A DNA stretch of 64,000 nucleotides from Gnetum montanum (GCA_015680685.1 MNCI01022494.1:630148-694147); one strand, 5' to 3'; positions 48,701 through 60,119 are shown, counted from the first letter of the stretch. Notes: generated from the letters alone by a model not told the origin. Program-made: numbers and translations.

Positions 48701-48742
48701 GCTAAGAATCCTCCCAGGAGACGTCGCAATTCCCTATCTTGA
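42767..48742 (+). CDS. BTB/POZ-NPH3 family protein (four exons, 636 aa), At5g48800-like
   Basis: Exons 42767-42882, 45385-45451, 46352-47533 and 48197-48742 join in frame with GT...AG introns and give 636 residues without stops. The start is GCCATGG after a CT-rich leader. An Asn/Ser-rich head ([14 protein letters not shown]) leads to a BTB domain (about 39-150: [50 protein letters not shown]). The NPH3 domain begins at [10 protein letters not shown] (219-228) and ends near [11 protein letters not shown] (501-511). A coiled coil follows (about 545-585). The C-terminus is RRRRNSLS. From memory the sequence is closest to Arabidopsis At5g48800, a non-phototropic-hypocotyl-3-like protein. NPH3 relatives act at the plasma membrane and as CUL3 ubiquitin-ligase adaptors, in phototropism and auxin transport in studied members. 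The specific role here is unknown. Length matches the family (about 600). Confidence 0.93.
43812..43880 (+). repeat. SINE-like tRNA-derived segment in intron 1
   Basis: A-box-like TCTAGCTTAGTGGTAAG (43816-43832) and B-box-like AAGTTCAATTCAA (43857-43869) in tRNA spacing. Confidence 0.5.
45187..45292. repeat. Tandem duplication in intron 1 (2 x about 52-54 bp)
   Basis: Both copies contain AGAGAGACAxGTATTGATTT and TCTTAATAGATATTGTTTT, followed by ATTTCAATTT. They lie about 90 bases before the exon 2 acceptor. Confidence 0.9.
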
Positions 48743-49472
48743 GCCCACAGCTACTCATTTGTTTCCAAATCTGGTGCCCACAACTCTCAAAGAAAGCTCA
48801 TTTCCTTGTCTACGGCAACTGTCCTATATGCATATGTATAGTTTGGCTTTACTGCCTATTAATGAAATTTGCTGCTATTTATGTAATTAATACTAAAAAT
48901 GGCCCAGCAGTGAACAATTCTGAAGTTATGGGGGAGCATCATTTAGAAAATTAAGTCATAAATAACACTGCATCCAAATTTCATGCTATTACGCATCTTG
49001 GCTTACTAATTGATCGTTGCATTTCCATACCATAAGGAAGCTTTTTCAAATACCAGTGCATGAGTTCTCAGTTAACAATACTAAAACGTTTCTTTATTGC
49101 TTGTTGGATATGAACTGAAACTGAGGAAATGTCACGATCATTCAGAAAGCAGCAAACTAGTAGAATAGCTAAGTTCAGGTATTTTGATGTAAAAGACACA
49201 CTGATGTTGGATGACTTTAGAAATGTTTCGTAGACCGTCTTGTGGAGAGATTTTTATGGTTCGACAAGCTTTGAAAAAGTTAGTTCAAGTTTTACTTTCG
49301 CTGGGATTGGATAAGGTAAATAAGAATGTTATGCAATTATTTACCGGTTCAACTTTTGCCTGGGGCAATAGCCAGAATGCTAAGATGGATGGTGGGTATC
49401 CTTGACAGATAAAATTAGCCATTCTCTTACCAAGGAAAGCTGGGGTAGCACCCACAGATTAAAAGATTAAGT

Positions 49473-49630
49473 GGTAAGTTGTCTTGGATGTTTTTGTCTT
49501 ACCTAGAAGATCAGAAATAGATCAAGTTGTAAATTGTCTTGGATGTTTTAGTGTACCTACAAGATCAGAAATAGATGAAATTGTAAGTGGTCCTGGATGT
49601 TTTAGTGTACCTAAAAGACCAGAAATTACT
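49473..49630. repeat. Tandem repeat, three copies of about 55 bp
   Basis: Copies share GTCTTGGATGTTTTxGT and ACCTAxAAGATCAGAAATAG. The third copy is truncated. Confidence 0.85.
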
Positions 49631-49813
49631 CTTGTTAATTGAAGTAGAGTATAAATAACATAAATAGACAAGGAAGATTGAAACATACTGGTACACGGAA
49701 AGATGCCTACCGTTTGAGAATTAATTTTAATTGGCCCATGAGAAGGGTAACAATGGAAAAGAAGAAATATGCATGTAATAGAGACAAGGTCTAATATGAT
49801 GGATGATACCGGG

Positions 49814-49909
49814 GTAATTATGTACTATTCGGTTACAATTTTGTTTTATATTATCAAAGTTGTAATTATGTACTATTCGGTTACAATTTTGTTTTATATT
49901 ATCAAAGTT
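49814..49909. repeat. Perfect 48-bp tandem duplication
   Basis: 49814-49861 and 49862-49909 are identical by eye (starting GTAATTATGTACTATTCGGT), suggesting a recent event or a collapsed/expanded assembly repeat. Confidence 0.92.
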
Positions 49910-51554
49910 CTCTATCACATCCATGGTGGAATCTAGTTTTAAGTTGATGCATTCGTGATGTGCTTTCTTAGCATTGATGTGATAGCAACATAGTGGTGCA
50001 TGGTGATGTGCTTTCTTAGCATTCTTTGAATGCATTCAGAATGCATTCTGGTAATGTCAGATTTAGAGTAAAAGGGTACAACACTCTGTATGGAACTTAG
50101 CTTCATTGATCAAAATGATTAAAAGGTTACAATCATAAAGGCAAATCCATTTTCACACGTTTTACAGTAGAATAGCCACCATGGAGGCATCAAGTGACAT
50201 GCTACTTACCAAAAAAAAAGTTAACACACAAAATAAGATTTTGAAATCATAAGGATTGACCTTGGATGCAAATAAGGAGGTATTCTAGCTATGCTCTTAT
50301 ATTGTGTAATCGAGCTTCTTGTTGTTACCCCATAGAAACTATAGTTGTAAATGCAGAATCAATTGCTAATAATGGAACAACGTTGCTTCTAAAATTGAAA
50401 TAAACTTTCTTCTAAAAAATAACCTATCCTTTTTATGTAGAAGCAAAAGATTTACTAGGTGAACCAAATCAAAAAAATGGATTAGACATTGGTGTTGGGT
50501 GAGGGAAACTATTTCAAGATTATGGTTCCTTTATTGCATGAAGTTTTACCTTCAAGATGTTTTCCTAATATATTGAAGTTTCTTTCATGATTTCAAAGCT
50601 ACTTAATCTCTTATTCATATTCTTGAAGAAGAATGGAACTCATTAGCTTACATTTTGAATTTTGATAAAACTATCTAAAGATTGTTGTTGCTCCTTTGTT
50701 GTTTCAAGTTTTATCTTCAAGATGTTTTCCTTGTCTATTGAAGTTTCCTTAATGATTTCAAAGCTACTTATGATTTCCATTAACATTATGAAAATTTAAC
50801 AATGATTTCCTTATCTATTCTTTAAACTATGGAATTTATCATTTAAACTATTTAACAAAGGATTCCTCATCTATTGAATTTTCCTTTATGATTTTCATTA
50901 GTGTTATGAAATGTTAATTATCTAATTAAATCTAAAAAAACATGTTACTTTTCCTAATTATAGAAGGCAAGGATATAAACTTTGACTTTAATACTAAAAA
51001 TGTTAACATCATTTTATATCAATAGAATATATGTAAGTGTGAAAAAAATGATGGCATACACTGAAACAATAATAATATTAATCAAAATTTGTTTAAATGA
51101 TAGAAGAAAATTCAAAAACAATGTATTCAAATGTAAGTTGATGAGGTTCACTTCTTTTTTAAAAGAGGGAACAAGAAATGATATAACCAACTGAATAATA
51201 TTGAGCTAGAGTGTGACACTAAGTAATTCATAAATCAATCTTGGAATATAATGTAAATCAAAAGTTTTCTTGTGCACATCTTTTGCGATTCTTTACAACA
51301 TGTTTGCAACACTCGTGACATAGATTTGTGAGTTAACAAATACATAGACAAACAAACATTACAAGCTAAACACATAATAGTTCACAACAAGACAAACAAT
51401 TTCATGAAGACTTACTATCCTAACACCTCATAAAACTAAAAGAAAAATGTTACATGAAGGTTGCCAAACCTCAAAATTAATGAATAATAATTAATAATCA
51501 ACATAGAGGTAAGATTATAAACATAAAAACAAAAGCTCAATGGTTTTGGGGTCC

Positions 51555-51720
51555 CTTTTTAGGTTTTTATCCTTACAACTAATCTTTAAAAACCTCTCTT
51601 TTGGGGGTAGCAAAAGGATTTGGCTTTACCCTTATTCAAAAGCACCATTACTTGTTTTTACTTTTTATAGAAGACTTATAAATAAAAGAAGAAAACTCTC
51701 CAAAGAAAAATGAATGTAAT
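51555..51720. repeat. Dispersed repeat, copy 2
   Basis: Partner of 29650-29830; same order of blocks, moderately diverged. Confidence 0.55.
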
Positions 51721-51858
51721 AATAAAAAACAAGAAACACATTGCAATAGAAGCTTCACCTTCATTAGAAGTTTTTCTGATTGTTACTATAATTGAAAAAT
51801 ACAACGTTTTTAAGAATCTAATATTTTCACTCCTAATGAAATATCATGGTGTAATAAT

Positions 51859-51979
51859 TCCTCAATTATCAAAATATATTTGATTAAGAAAAAAAAGATG
51901 TTTTTCATTACATTCTAGATCCTCAATTATCAAAATATATTTGATTAAGAAAAAAAATATGTTTTTCATTACATTCTAA
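51859..51979. repeat. Tandem duplication (2 x about 60 bp)
   Basis: Both copies read TCCTCAATTATCAAAATATA, then TTTGATTAAGAAAAAAA, then GTTTTTCATTACATTCTA with two or three differences. Confidence 0.9.
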
Positions 51980-52267
51980 ATCCTACTTGTTATTCCTAGT
52001 GACTTGCACCAATATTATATATTAAATTTAAATAAAGAAAACTGCAGGAAATAAAAAAAAGACAGAGTTACCCTAGGGAAAACCTTTAAGGTGAAAAACC
52101 CTAGCAAAGAATTGGCTCTTCGACCGTTAGTAGCACAACTTCAAAAGATTGAAGCTTAAGAAGAATTTACAAAGGGAGATGATTCTCAAGTTTGTGCTTT
52201 GAAAATGTGATGCATTGGATGCTATTTTTGAGCTCCTTATATATTGTCACAGAACCCAAAATTAAAA

Positions 52268-52399
52268 AAAAGATAAGGTAGTTTATTTTTGGTAGGGATA
52301 GATATGGGACCAATTATAACATAGACAATAATNGAAAAGATAAGGTAGTTTATTTTTGGTAGGGATAGATATGGGACTAATTATAACATAGACAATAAT
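52268..52399. repeat. Tandem duplication (2 x about 65 bp) with N at the junction
   Basis: Copies start AAAAGATAAGGTAGTTTATT and end ACATAGACAATAAT; they differ at one base besides the N at 52333. Confidence 0.9.
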
Positions 52400-53636
52400 A
52401 AAAATACAATAAGGCAGGGCAGCAATATCAGAGAAAATCAAGGCAGATTTGCCTTCATCCACCTCACACTACTAACAATTGGACTAGAGCATAAACTCAA
52501 TTTCAATTATTTGTTGTATAATGTATATATACATTAGGAGTAAACCATTGAGATTGTCACTTAAAAGAAGTCACACACCTTACCAATCCAATCCATAATG
52601 ATGTAAGTCACACACTTTAACTATGATGTATTAACCTACTAATAAAAGTCTTAAAATACAAAACACAGATAATATATTTGATTCTAGTAAGCAAATTATG
52701 TAAGCAATATAAAATTATGGATAAATCACGAAACAGAATGATCTCATTGTAGGTAATTAAATACACTTCGATTCATTTTCATATACGTGTCCCACAATAT
52801 GAAAAAGTTTATGAAACAAGGCAATGCTATACGCTATATTAATTCTTTCGTCTTGTTCAATGCACTGAAACATCTATGCACTTAGGCTCTGTAATTGAGT
52901 CATTAACAAGTTTGTTGCAACAAAATTATATTAATCTAACCTAACGTACATAATCTGTAACCTGCCATCACAGCTAAGCGATTCATTTCGTAGACAAATA
53001 ATTAACAAGCATTGACTCGTACAGAAATTTCAATAACAGGAATGATGTGTGTGAAAACAGGTCCACATTCATGTATCTCAAACATCCATGTACACTAGAT
53101 ACAAGCATGATCAATTAAAAATCAAATAATATTGGTTATGCTATTCAAGATCACTTATTATCAGAAACAACACCAACTACTTCCAATTATTTCTCGCTAA
53201 ATTTTTAACTTAAAAAATGACCCGAATCATTTTCTGCAACTTCAATAATTACATAGTCCAAAACCAGACAATGCTTTCGTAACAATCTTGGCCCATTCAG
53301 TAAGCAAACAATGAACATGTTCCCTGCCCCATCATTATCCAAAAAATCTGCCATAGACCAAACCTCAGCAACAGTATCACACAAGCTCCGGAATCCTCAA
53401 AATCTGGCTGCTGGCAGGAAACAAAACACAGGGAAAGGAAACAACATAAATCACTGACCTTTTGCAACTGCTATACAATCCAAAAATGATAATAAAAAAA
53501 TAAAATTACCATTAAAGGTTGGCAGAGTTATGTTACTCTACAATAATTTTCCAGCATGAACTTCGAACAGAAATAAGTTATTTACCTGTCCGAAAACGGA
53601 TGAGATTCTGTGCCTTGTTGACCCATAAAAATGGTC

Positions 53637-56600
53637 TCACAAAGCGGTCTCAAATGACTTTTTCATGTTTCCAATCCTTTGCACCTGATGAAAATAAAAT
53701 AAAATAAAATTCCAGAAACTGGGTGAAATAAAATTTCCATCAGTTTTTGAGGGAGAGCCCATACCTGAGCATATTTGGGTTTAGAAGCTTTCTTTAATGG
53801 AGAGTTACGTTGTTTGTCATTCCAAGTGTAAGAGGCTGCTCCAAGAATGGGCCTGTTATCAAGTTCACTGCTTGAGGCTGATCTTCTAGGAGATGACTGA
53901 GCCTTGTTCAAAGCTGCCTGTTTGATATTCTCAACAGACAGGGCCCCCAGAATAGGTCTGTCATCAAAGTTTTTGCAAGGAGATGATTTCACAGTTGGTG
54001 GTGTTGCAGGGCTCATCAATGAACCTCCTCCTCCTCCTCCTCCTCCTGCCATGGCCATGACTGATCTCTCAGATGTTGCTGAGCCTGGAGAAATCCCAAA
54101 ATCTGAGCACTCGGTTAGAACCCTAGCAACATCTTTGTATTTGGGCTCCACCTGTCGGTCTGGTTTCTGTTGGTTTTCTTTCTCCCCACCACTGTTACTG
54201 TTGTTGTTGTTTGGCTGTGATTCATTAGGCTTCAACCAGTGTGAAAGACTGGCATCCACCAGCATGGTTCCTTCAACTTCAGGACTTGCAGAGGCTCTGT
54301 TTCTTGCTTTGGATTCTTTGAAGACTGGCTCCTCACTTGAAGGAATCAGCTTTCTCCTGCAACTAGCAGCAGCAGAGTCTTGTTTTGTTGCAGAGGCCAT
54401 GGCTGGTGTTGTTGGGGGTGCAGCAGTAGAATTGCAACTCACTGGTGTTGTGGGGGGCTTGGGGAAAAGAGTTGTGGGCGAGGTTGAATTGTGCTGCTTT
54501 TTCTCAGCAGCAGCAGCCATGTTTTCCATCATGTACATTCTTTCTGCTTGGGAAATGTTGGTTGCAATGAATTCCTGGGAGCTGCCAATGCCCATTCCAC
54601 CATCTCTCTTCAGTGCATTCCACTGCGATAAGTTGTTAACTGGGTTTAGCACTGGGTAAACATACTGGGACCGGATTCTGCAATTGTTGTTTGTTGCTGT
54701 GTAGTCATGGCCTGGTTTCTGTGGTGTGTAATCCAGCTTCATAAGAGGGGGATCTGCTTGCTGCCTGGCAAGGGAAGAGAATTCAGAAGATTCTGCAATG
54801 CTATCCCTGCTATCTCTGATGTCATCTGAACAACAATCATCAGGGGCACATGAATCTTCACTGTAAAGCATAGAATCATATTCCTCGTCTTCCTCCTCAT
54901 CACCACTCTGGTAACCATGGTATCTGGAGGGCCTCTGATGAGTAGCAGCAGTTGTGCTTACATTGGATGTTGTGTAGGATGAAGTGGTTACAAGGTTTTC
55001 ACTGCTCTCATCCTGAGTTGGTGCAGAATCAGTCATGCTCACTTCACTTTCTGTGTACAAGCTCTGTGGTTGGGAGGCTCCTTCAGAAGTAGCTTCTCCC
55101 ACAGAATAGGAGGTCATAGATTCATAAGGGGTTGAAGAAGATGCACCATTTTCAGAGGTGGAATACAAAGTTACTGTTTTGCTGCTGCTGCTGCTATATT
55201 CCTCTGGTTGGGTATTTCTGTAACAGCTCATAAAGTTACCATTGCCATTCAGCAACATGGAATTCATTGCAAATTATAGAATCAATAATAGATATATTCA
55301 ACAGCCATCAAAGTTACAATATCATTCAACTCGATAATGGTAGACTTTACAAAGTACGATTTTCCAAGGAATCCAAGAAATTATGAATTATCGATCCTTG
55401 AAGTGGAATTGAGAGTACCTTGAAGTTGAAAGGCTCTGCTGTGATGTAGGGGGAGAGTCTTGTACGGAAATCTTTTCCGTTCCCTGGACAACAGAGGAAT
55501 GCTCCTCTTCCGATGCAACTGCTGATTTCGGTTCTGCAACAAGGTTATCTTCCCTATCAGCAGGCGTCTGCTTTGGAGTGACCGGAGTTCGAGATCTGTG
55601 CTGCCTGGATTTTACCTGCTACATAAAATATTTCATCAAATTCTTGTATCTTCCCTCTATAAACACATACCACCCAGAAAAACACAGGGGTTCATAAGAC
55701 TCAAAAATTTGCCAGTATTATGAGTAACAGGAGTCATAGCGTGTATGGAAATCTTTATCACCTTATTGCTAAGGAAGGTTTTAATAGAAAATCATGGCAA
55801 AAGCAGAGGTAACAAAGAAATTTAGCAAAACAACTTCCAGGTTCCAGTATCCAGAAAAGCAGCATATGTACCCTTCATAACAAACGAAACAAAAGGAGAA
55901 ATCCTGACAGACTTTAAATAGAGGAGATTTCAGTGTGTTAAAACAACTATGAAAGTTAGAGAAACCAAGCTGATCGGGTATTGAAGCAAGACAATAAGCC
56001 ATACATACCTTAAGCATGAACTTTTGCACATCTTCAGTCTCTGATTGGATGATGCGAGTAAGATCAACAAGTTCCTTGGCAAGCTCATCCACTTCCGCCA
56101 AAGCATTCTTTTCCTTGTTTTTGTCCCCGGCAACTTCGGTTTTTCCCCCAAATTCTTCCTGTCCATCCGTAAAACCAGGACATTCCAGCTTTCTAGCCCA
56201 TCTTGGATTAACAGTCCGTTTGCGAACAATTTCCAAATTACCCTTATCTGAAAATATGACACCCAAAAAATTTAGCATCAAAACAAAACATCCATAACAG
56301 AGCGCAGCAGAGAAGAAACCGTGTATTCGGATACAACTACCTTTGGGCAACAAAGTAGCCAATGACTGATCTTCATCCTTAATGGGCAGAGCTATGTTCC
56401 TGTGCAAAACTCGATCCTAGCCCCCAAAAGCAAACGCCATAAGTACCATGGAGAACACAAAAAACCAAACCCACACAAAATCTTCCAAACTAAACCAAAA
56501 CCCACAAAAAAAATCTTCAGTGTAACTGAAAACCCAAAACGCACTCCCCCCTTAAATTCAAACCCACGAAAAATTTGATGTAATACATACCCTGTTGCTG

Positions 56601-56674
56601 ACAGGAGAAACGTATGCTGCAGAGTGCCTGCGCTTCTTGTTCTTAGAACCAAAGCAGGCCAGGAAACACCCCAT
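53637..56674 (-). CDS. Plant-specific MGCF-type protein of unknown function (six exons, 699 aa)
   Basis: Minus-strand exons 56674-56591, 56416-56341, 56247-56009, 55618-55419, 55217-53765 and 53684-53637 join in frame with GT...AG introns and give 699 residues. The head MGCFLACFGSKNKKRR predicts Gly2 myristoylation, Cys3/Cys7 palmitoylation and a basic patch. Exon 3 encodes a likely coiled coil (LAEVDELAKELVDLTRIIQ, about residues 104-122). Then come a Ser/Thr-rich stretch, an acidic stretch (SGDEEEDEEYDSM, about 304-316), SQYVYPVLNPVNNLSQW (383-399), VDASLSHWL (520-528), a Gly8 run (591-598, from CCT repeats) and two related motifs, DRPILGAL (619-626) and NRPILGAASYTW (654-665). These motifs recur in an uncharacterised plant family; a distant link to JASON-type proteins is possible but unproven. 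The long open frame's first 16 codons upstream of 55217 are intronic. Confidence 0.88.
53904..54070 (-). repeat. Trinucleotide run encoding poly-Gly in the MGCF gene
   Basis: CCTCCT repeats at about 54023-54047 encode eight glycines between MAMA and SLMSPATPP. The flanking sequence 53904-54070 is coding. Confidence 0.85.
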
Positions 56675-58145
56675 GACTACTCTGTCTTTAAAGTCCTGAA
56701 CACCCTTTAATCTTGATCAGCGGATTTCAGGGCTTGAACCTAAACAAAGAAATATCAAAAGAAAGAAGAATCTCAAACCCTAAAAATCCAACATCAATGA
56801 ATCAATCAATGCAGACTGACCAAAAACCAGCCCCGAAAAAAACAAACACAGAAAAGTCTGCTTGGTTGAACAAGCAGCGGAGAAAAACATGGGCATTACA
56901 CCAATGCCAGCCCAAATCCAAAATCAAGAAGAACGTGAAGAGGAATAAGGATCATATGGGGAACTAGCCTGGCTGGATTCTGTCTTGGGAGCAAAATCTA
57001 TGCCCGCTTCTTGAGATTTTGGGCATTTTCTAAACTTGACCGTTGGCGGGGTAGCAGCCAAGAAAGCATATAAAAAACCACAAAGATCTGGGCAGCAAAA
57101 TAGCTGTTGCTAAATTCATGAGTTCTGTGACCCCCCAGGATTAGCCCAACGGCTCTCTCTGCTCTGGCATCCCTTGTGGTGGACCCCACCCAGGCACTTT
57201 GTAAATCATCTTATGCAAAAATATAGATGAATTTTATCTTTGATTTTTTATTTCTTTTTCGAATTTTTGAGCATCACTCCCGCTCTGAGAGAGGCTTGCA
57301 AATGCAAATGATGTTGCTGTGGGTGGAGTTTCAAAAGCATGTATTTATTCAAGTTTTTCTTAGTGGACCCATGATATATATGCACTAGGCTTCTGTGCTT
57401 CATGAAAAGTTTTTGATAGCCATCATGGAAGTATGTCAACCTCATACTAGACAATACTTATTCCTGCTTACATGAGGCGCCCTCCTTTTATTTGAACCCT
57501 ACTTTTATTGCTCTATGTTGGTATATTATTTGATTTGCTTGCACGCATACTTTAAAATGGCATTCATCCGTGTCTATATTATCATTGAGGCCACGAAATG
57601 AATGGTAAAGGTGGGATGTCATTTCTTTTGCATGAGCCTCTAATGGAGACTTAACCTACTACAATCATAAGGATCTCACAAAAAGAGTTCTTGAACTCAT
57701 GATATAAGATTGCTTGCTTTGGTTTTAATAACTTAATTGTTAAGTTGCATAATTCTCATCCATGATATTAGTGTTGATAGTTACCTTTTATATGCAAGAA
57801 GAATGCATATGGGTTAAAATGATTGAGGTCTCACATGGTTGGAACCATTCACAAGAAATGACAAAAGAAGAAGATTAGTTGGAAGACATTTCTTGTAATC
57901 TTTTTAAGGCATTGCTTGTTGCTAATGTTTTTTTAGTATTAATTTAAATGATTTATACTACTATTGAAAAATGACAAAACACCATTTGCAATAGATTGTG
58001 ACATCGCATGATGTATTAATAAATGCAATATCATAGTTGATGATGCTACTTTACTAATGTGACGTCTCCTAGTTAGTTTTGCTTGTAAACGCATGCTCAC
58101 CAACCACATTTAGTGACATTATGGGTAGATGCTATCGATTTGATT
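56675..58145. other. 5' flank of the MGCF gene and distal spacer
   Basis: 56675-57250 is probably leader and promoter. It contains TGGGCT-type site II motifs (complement at about 57143-57148 and 56909-56914) and a GTGGACCC TCP-like site (57179-57186). Beyond 57250 the DNA is AT-rich with no recognised gene. Confidence 0.4.
57140..57190. promoter_or_regulatory. Candidate site II / TCP-binding cluster
   Basis: AGCCCA (TGGGCT on the minus strand, 57143-57148) and GTGGACCC (57179-57186) lie about 470-510 bases before the MGCF start codon. Such motifs are recognised by TCP factors in growing tissue. Short motifs occur by chance, so support is weak. Confidence 0.25.
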
Positions 58146-58470
58146 TTTGATTCTCAAGTCAACATGGTTCTCCTAACACCTCACCATCCTTTTCTTCATA
58201 TTCATTGTCTAATTTTGATGAGGATGAACATAGATTGAGGAAAAGGCCTCAAAAGAAATAGCATGAAAGGCATCCTAAGGGGAATTCCAAGAGGGATCCT
58301 AAGAGATCCCAAAATAGGGAACAAGACAAAAGACAAGAAAGAAGGTAAAGAAGTGAATATAGAGGAGCTTGTGATGATTAGGTAGATCATAGCCATGACA
58401 ACAATTATGTTGCTCTAGATGATGAAGAGTCATTGCTAGCTACTAGAAGCATGATCAACATCAAGAAGTG
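58146..58470 (+). pseudogene. Athila-like gag fragment
   Basis: A frame with PSFSSYSLSNFDEDEHRLRK (about 58186-58245) and DDEESLLATRSMINIKK (about 58420-58470) matches element D's gag at 31497-31560 and 31684-31735. It is an isolated scrap with stops. Confidence 0.6.
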
Positions 58471-58489
58471 ATAAGTGATGAGAGTTCCC

Positions 58490-58930
58490 AATGCTGAATC
58501 ATACAAATAACACAAGCATTATGTGCACTTTGATAGTAATTTGTGGATGGATTAATATTATCTCTAGAGAGTTAATATGTACTTATTGGATCATTGTCTT
58601 CCCACTTGAGTTAGTTGTACATGATGTGTATGGTTTAACTCATAGTGAGGTATATGATTTAATATTGCTTAGCACAAAGAAATTAAAAGTAAAGCATTAT
58701 AAGTTGAGTACTAAGTTCTAAATCTAAGAAACAATGAAAAGTAAATCCTATATTAGTCTAATAGCAATAAGCATCTAGTCTTGGCTTATTGTACATGTTT
58801 TGGACTAGTATAACTACCACCAGTATTACCAATTAACTTGTTATTAGGTGAACCAAGTGATATCACTATTGGGTTGTTAGATCATTATATGTTATACTCA
58901 AAACTAGTCGTACTTAGTCCACTGAGTTAC
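58490..58930 (-). repeat. Degraded LTR fragment, opposite orientation
   Basis: On the minus strand the segment 58640-58570 (TAAACCATACACATCATGTAC, then AACTCAAGTGGGAAGACAATG) resembles the U5 end of element D LTRs (30902-30955), and 58860-58800 resembles their CTTGGTAATCCCAG segment. No clean ends. Confidence 0.45.
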
Positions 58931-58943
58931 CAATGTATAATGG

Positions 58944-59979
58944 TGATGAAAGCGGTTACTCTAGCAGTTTATTCTAATTATTAGAGCGGTTATTATTGGA
59001 GCGGTTACTCTAATAATTAGAGCGGTTATTATTGGAGTGATTACTCTAATTATTAGAGCAGTTATTATTGGAGTGGTTACTTTAATAATTAGAGTGGTAA
59101 TTATTGGAGCGGTTACTCTAATAATTAGAGTGGTTATTATTAGAGCGGTTATTATTAGAGTAGTTATTCTAATCATTAGAGTGGTTACTCTAATTATTAG
59201 AGTAGTTTCTCCCAAGTCTATAAATATAGTGCCCAGGCGCACAATTGAAAAGAAGTTTGGTAGTAGTCAAGTACAAAAACTCTTGTAGTCTATTTGAAAG
59301 TTAAAATATTTTCCAAGTGCCCGCAACAGGAGGTCAAAGTGTGGACAAATCTTTATTCGAGTGTTGTGTACTTGAGCACACCTTACGTATGACAATAAAG
59401 ACGAGCTCTTTGATTCATCCTTGCAGCACTTGAGATTTGTTTTCTTACACATTCCTTTTATTTTATTTTCTTATGCATTTATTTTATTTTATGCACTTTA
59501 CATTTTTGTTATTAGTGTAGTAATTCATTTTGATTAATTAAGCAAATCATTAAAATACACTCAGTATGATCACTTCGAGCATGTGTGTAACACTTGGTAA
59601 CCCAATAACGATTAGCGTTTGGTAATCCCAGTAGTGTTGCACTAGTTCAGGATGTGTATGGAAAGTGACAACGGATACTGCTGTTAGGATTAGTTAAAGC
59701 CTAGTTAATCAATAGTTAAGTTAAATTAGTCACTTAGTTATCTCTCTTTTTCCCTACTAGCGCAAGACATAAAAACATAAAAGTTATAAAAATCATATGC
59801 CTCATGCTTATGTAACCATACAATCGTGACATACAGGTAAGCTTGGAAAGACAATAATCAACCAACCCATCCTTGTTCCACAAGGGTGCATAAGCACTTG
59901 ATCCTTAGAATTTGACCAGATCATGCGTGAAACACTCATATTCGTATGGTTGAGTGTAGGGGTATCTCAGCGCTCATCA
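58944..59979 (+). repeat. Element E: 5' LTR (1036 bp)
   Basis: Starts TGATGAAAGCGG and ends GCGCTCATCA. TATA box at 59219-59226; polyadenylation-like CAATAAAG near 59393. It aligns with element A's 3' LTR. Confidence 0.93.
58950..59210 (+). promoter_or_regulatory. U3 palindrome array of element E
   Basis: Seven copies of a CTAATTATTAG/CTAATAATTAG core alternate with GGTTATTATTGGAGC units, ending just before the TATA box. Same design as 4237-4475 but with a different spacer, so the array has been remodelled between copies. Confidence 0.6.
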
Positions 59980-59998
59980 TTGGTGTCGTTGCCAGGGA
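59980..59998 (+). other. Element E: primer-binding site (tRNA-Asp type)
   Basis: TTGGTGTCGTTGCCAGGGA follows the LTR. It differs from the tRNA-Asp complement only by C-to-T and G-to-A changes. Confidence 0.85.
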
Positions 59999-60119
59999 CT
60001 TAGTTGTTTGTGCGCTAATGAGAACATAGGAAATCATTCACATCATTGGAATGAACCATTAGGATTGGTTAGAGAAAAAAATAATAAATAAGAATACATT
60101 GCACACTAAATAGACAATC

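Larger units (their letters stand above)
48743..53636. other. Convergent spacer between the two host genes
   Basis: The two genes point towards each other. A likely 3' UTR of the first gene includes AATGAAAT near 48861 and TGTAATTAATACT near 48881. The rest is AT-rich with many short tandem duplications (49473-49630, 49814-49909, 51859-51979, 52268-52399), a dispersed repeat (51555-51720) and a short segment with ACCCTAGGGAAAACCTT (52071-52087) reminiscent of copia-type LTR junctions. No gene seen. Confidence 0.55.

Noticed and set aside
53904-54659. 251-codon plus-strand frame opposite the MGCF gene
   Set aside because: Antisense shadow of exon 5; composition reflects the complement of Ser/Pro/Gly codons, and the minus strand has a full splice-consistent gene.
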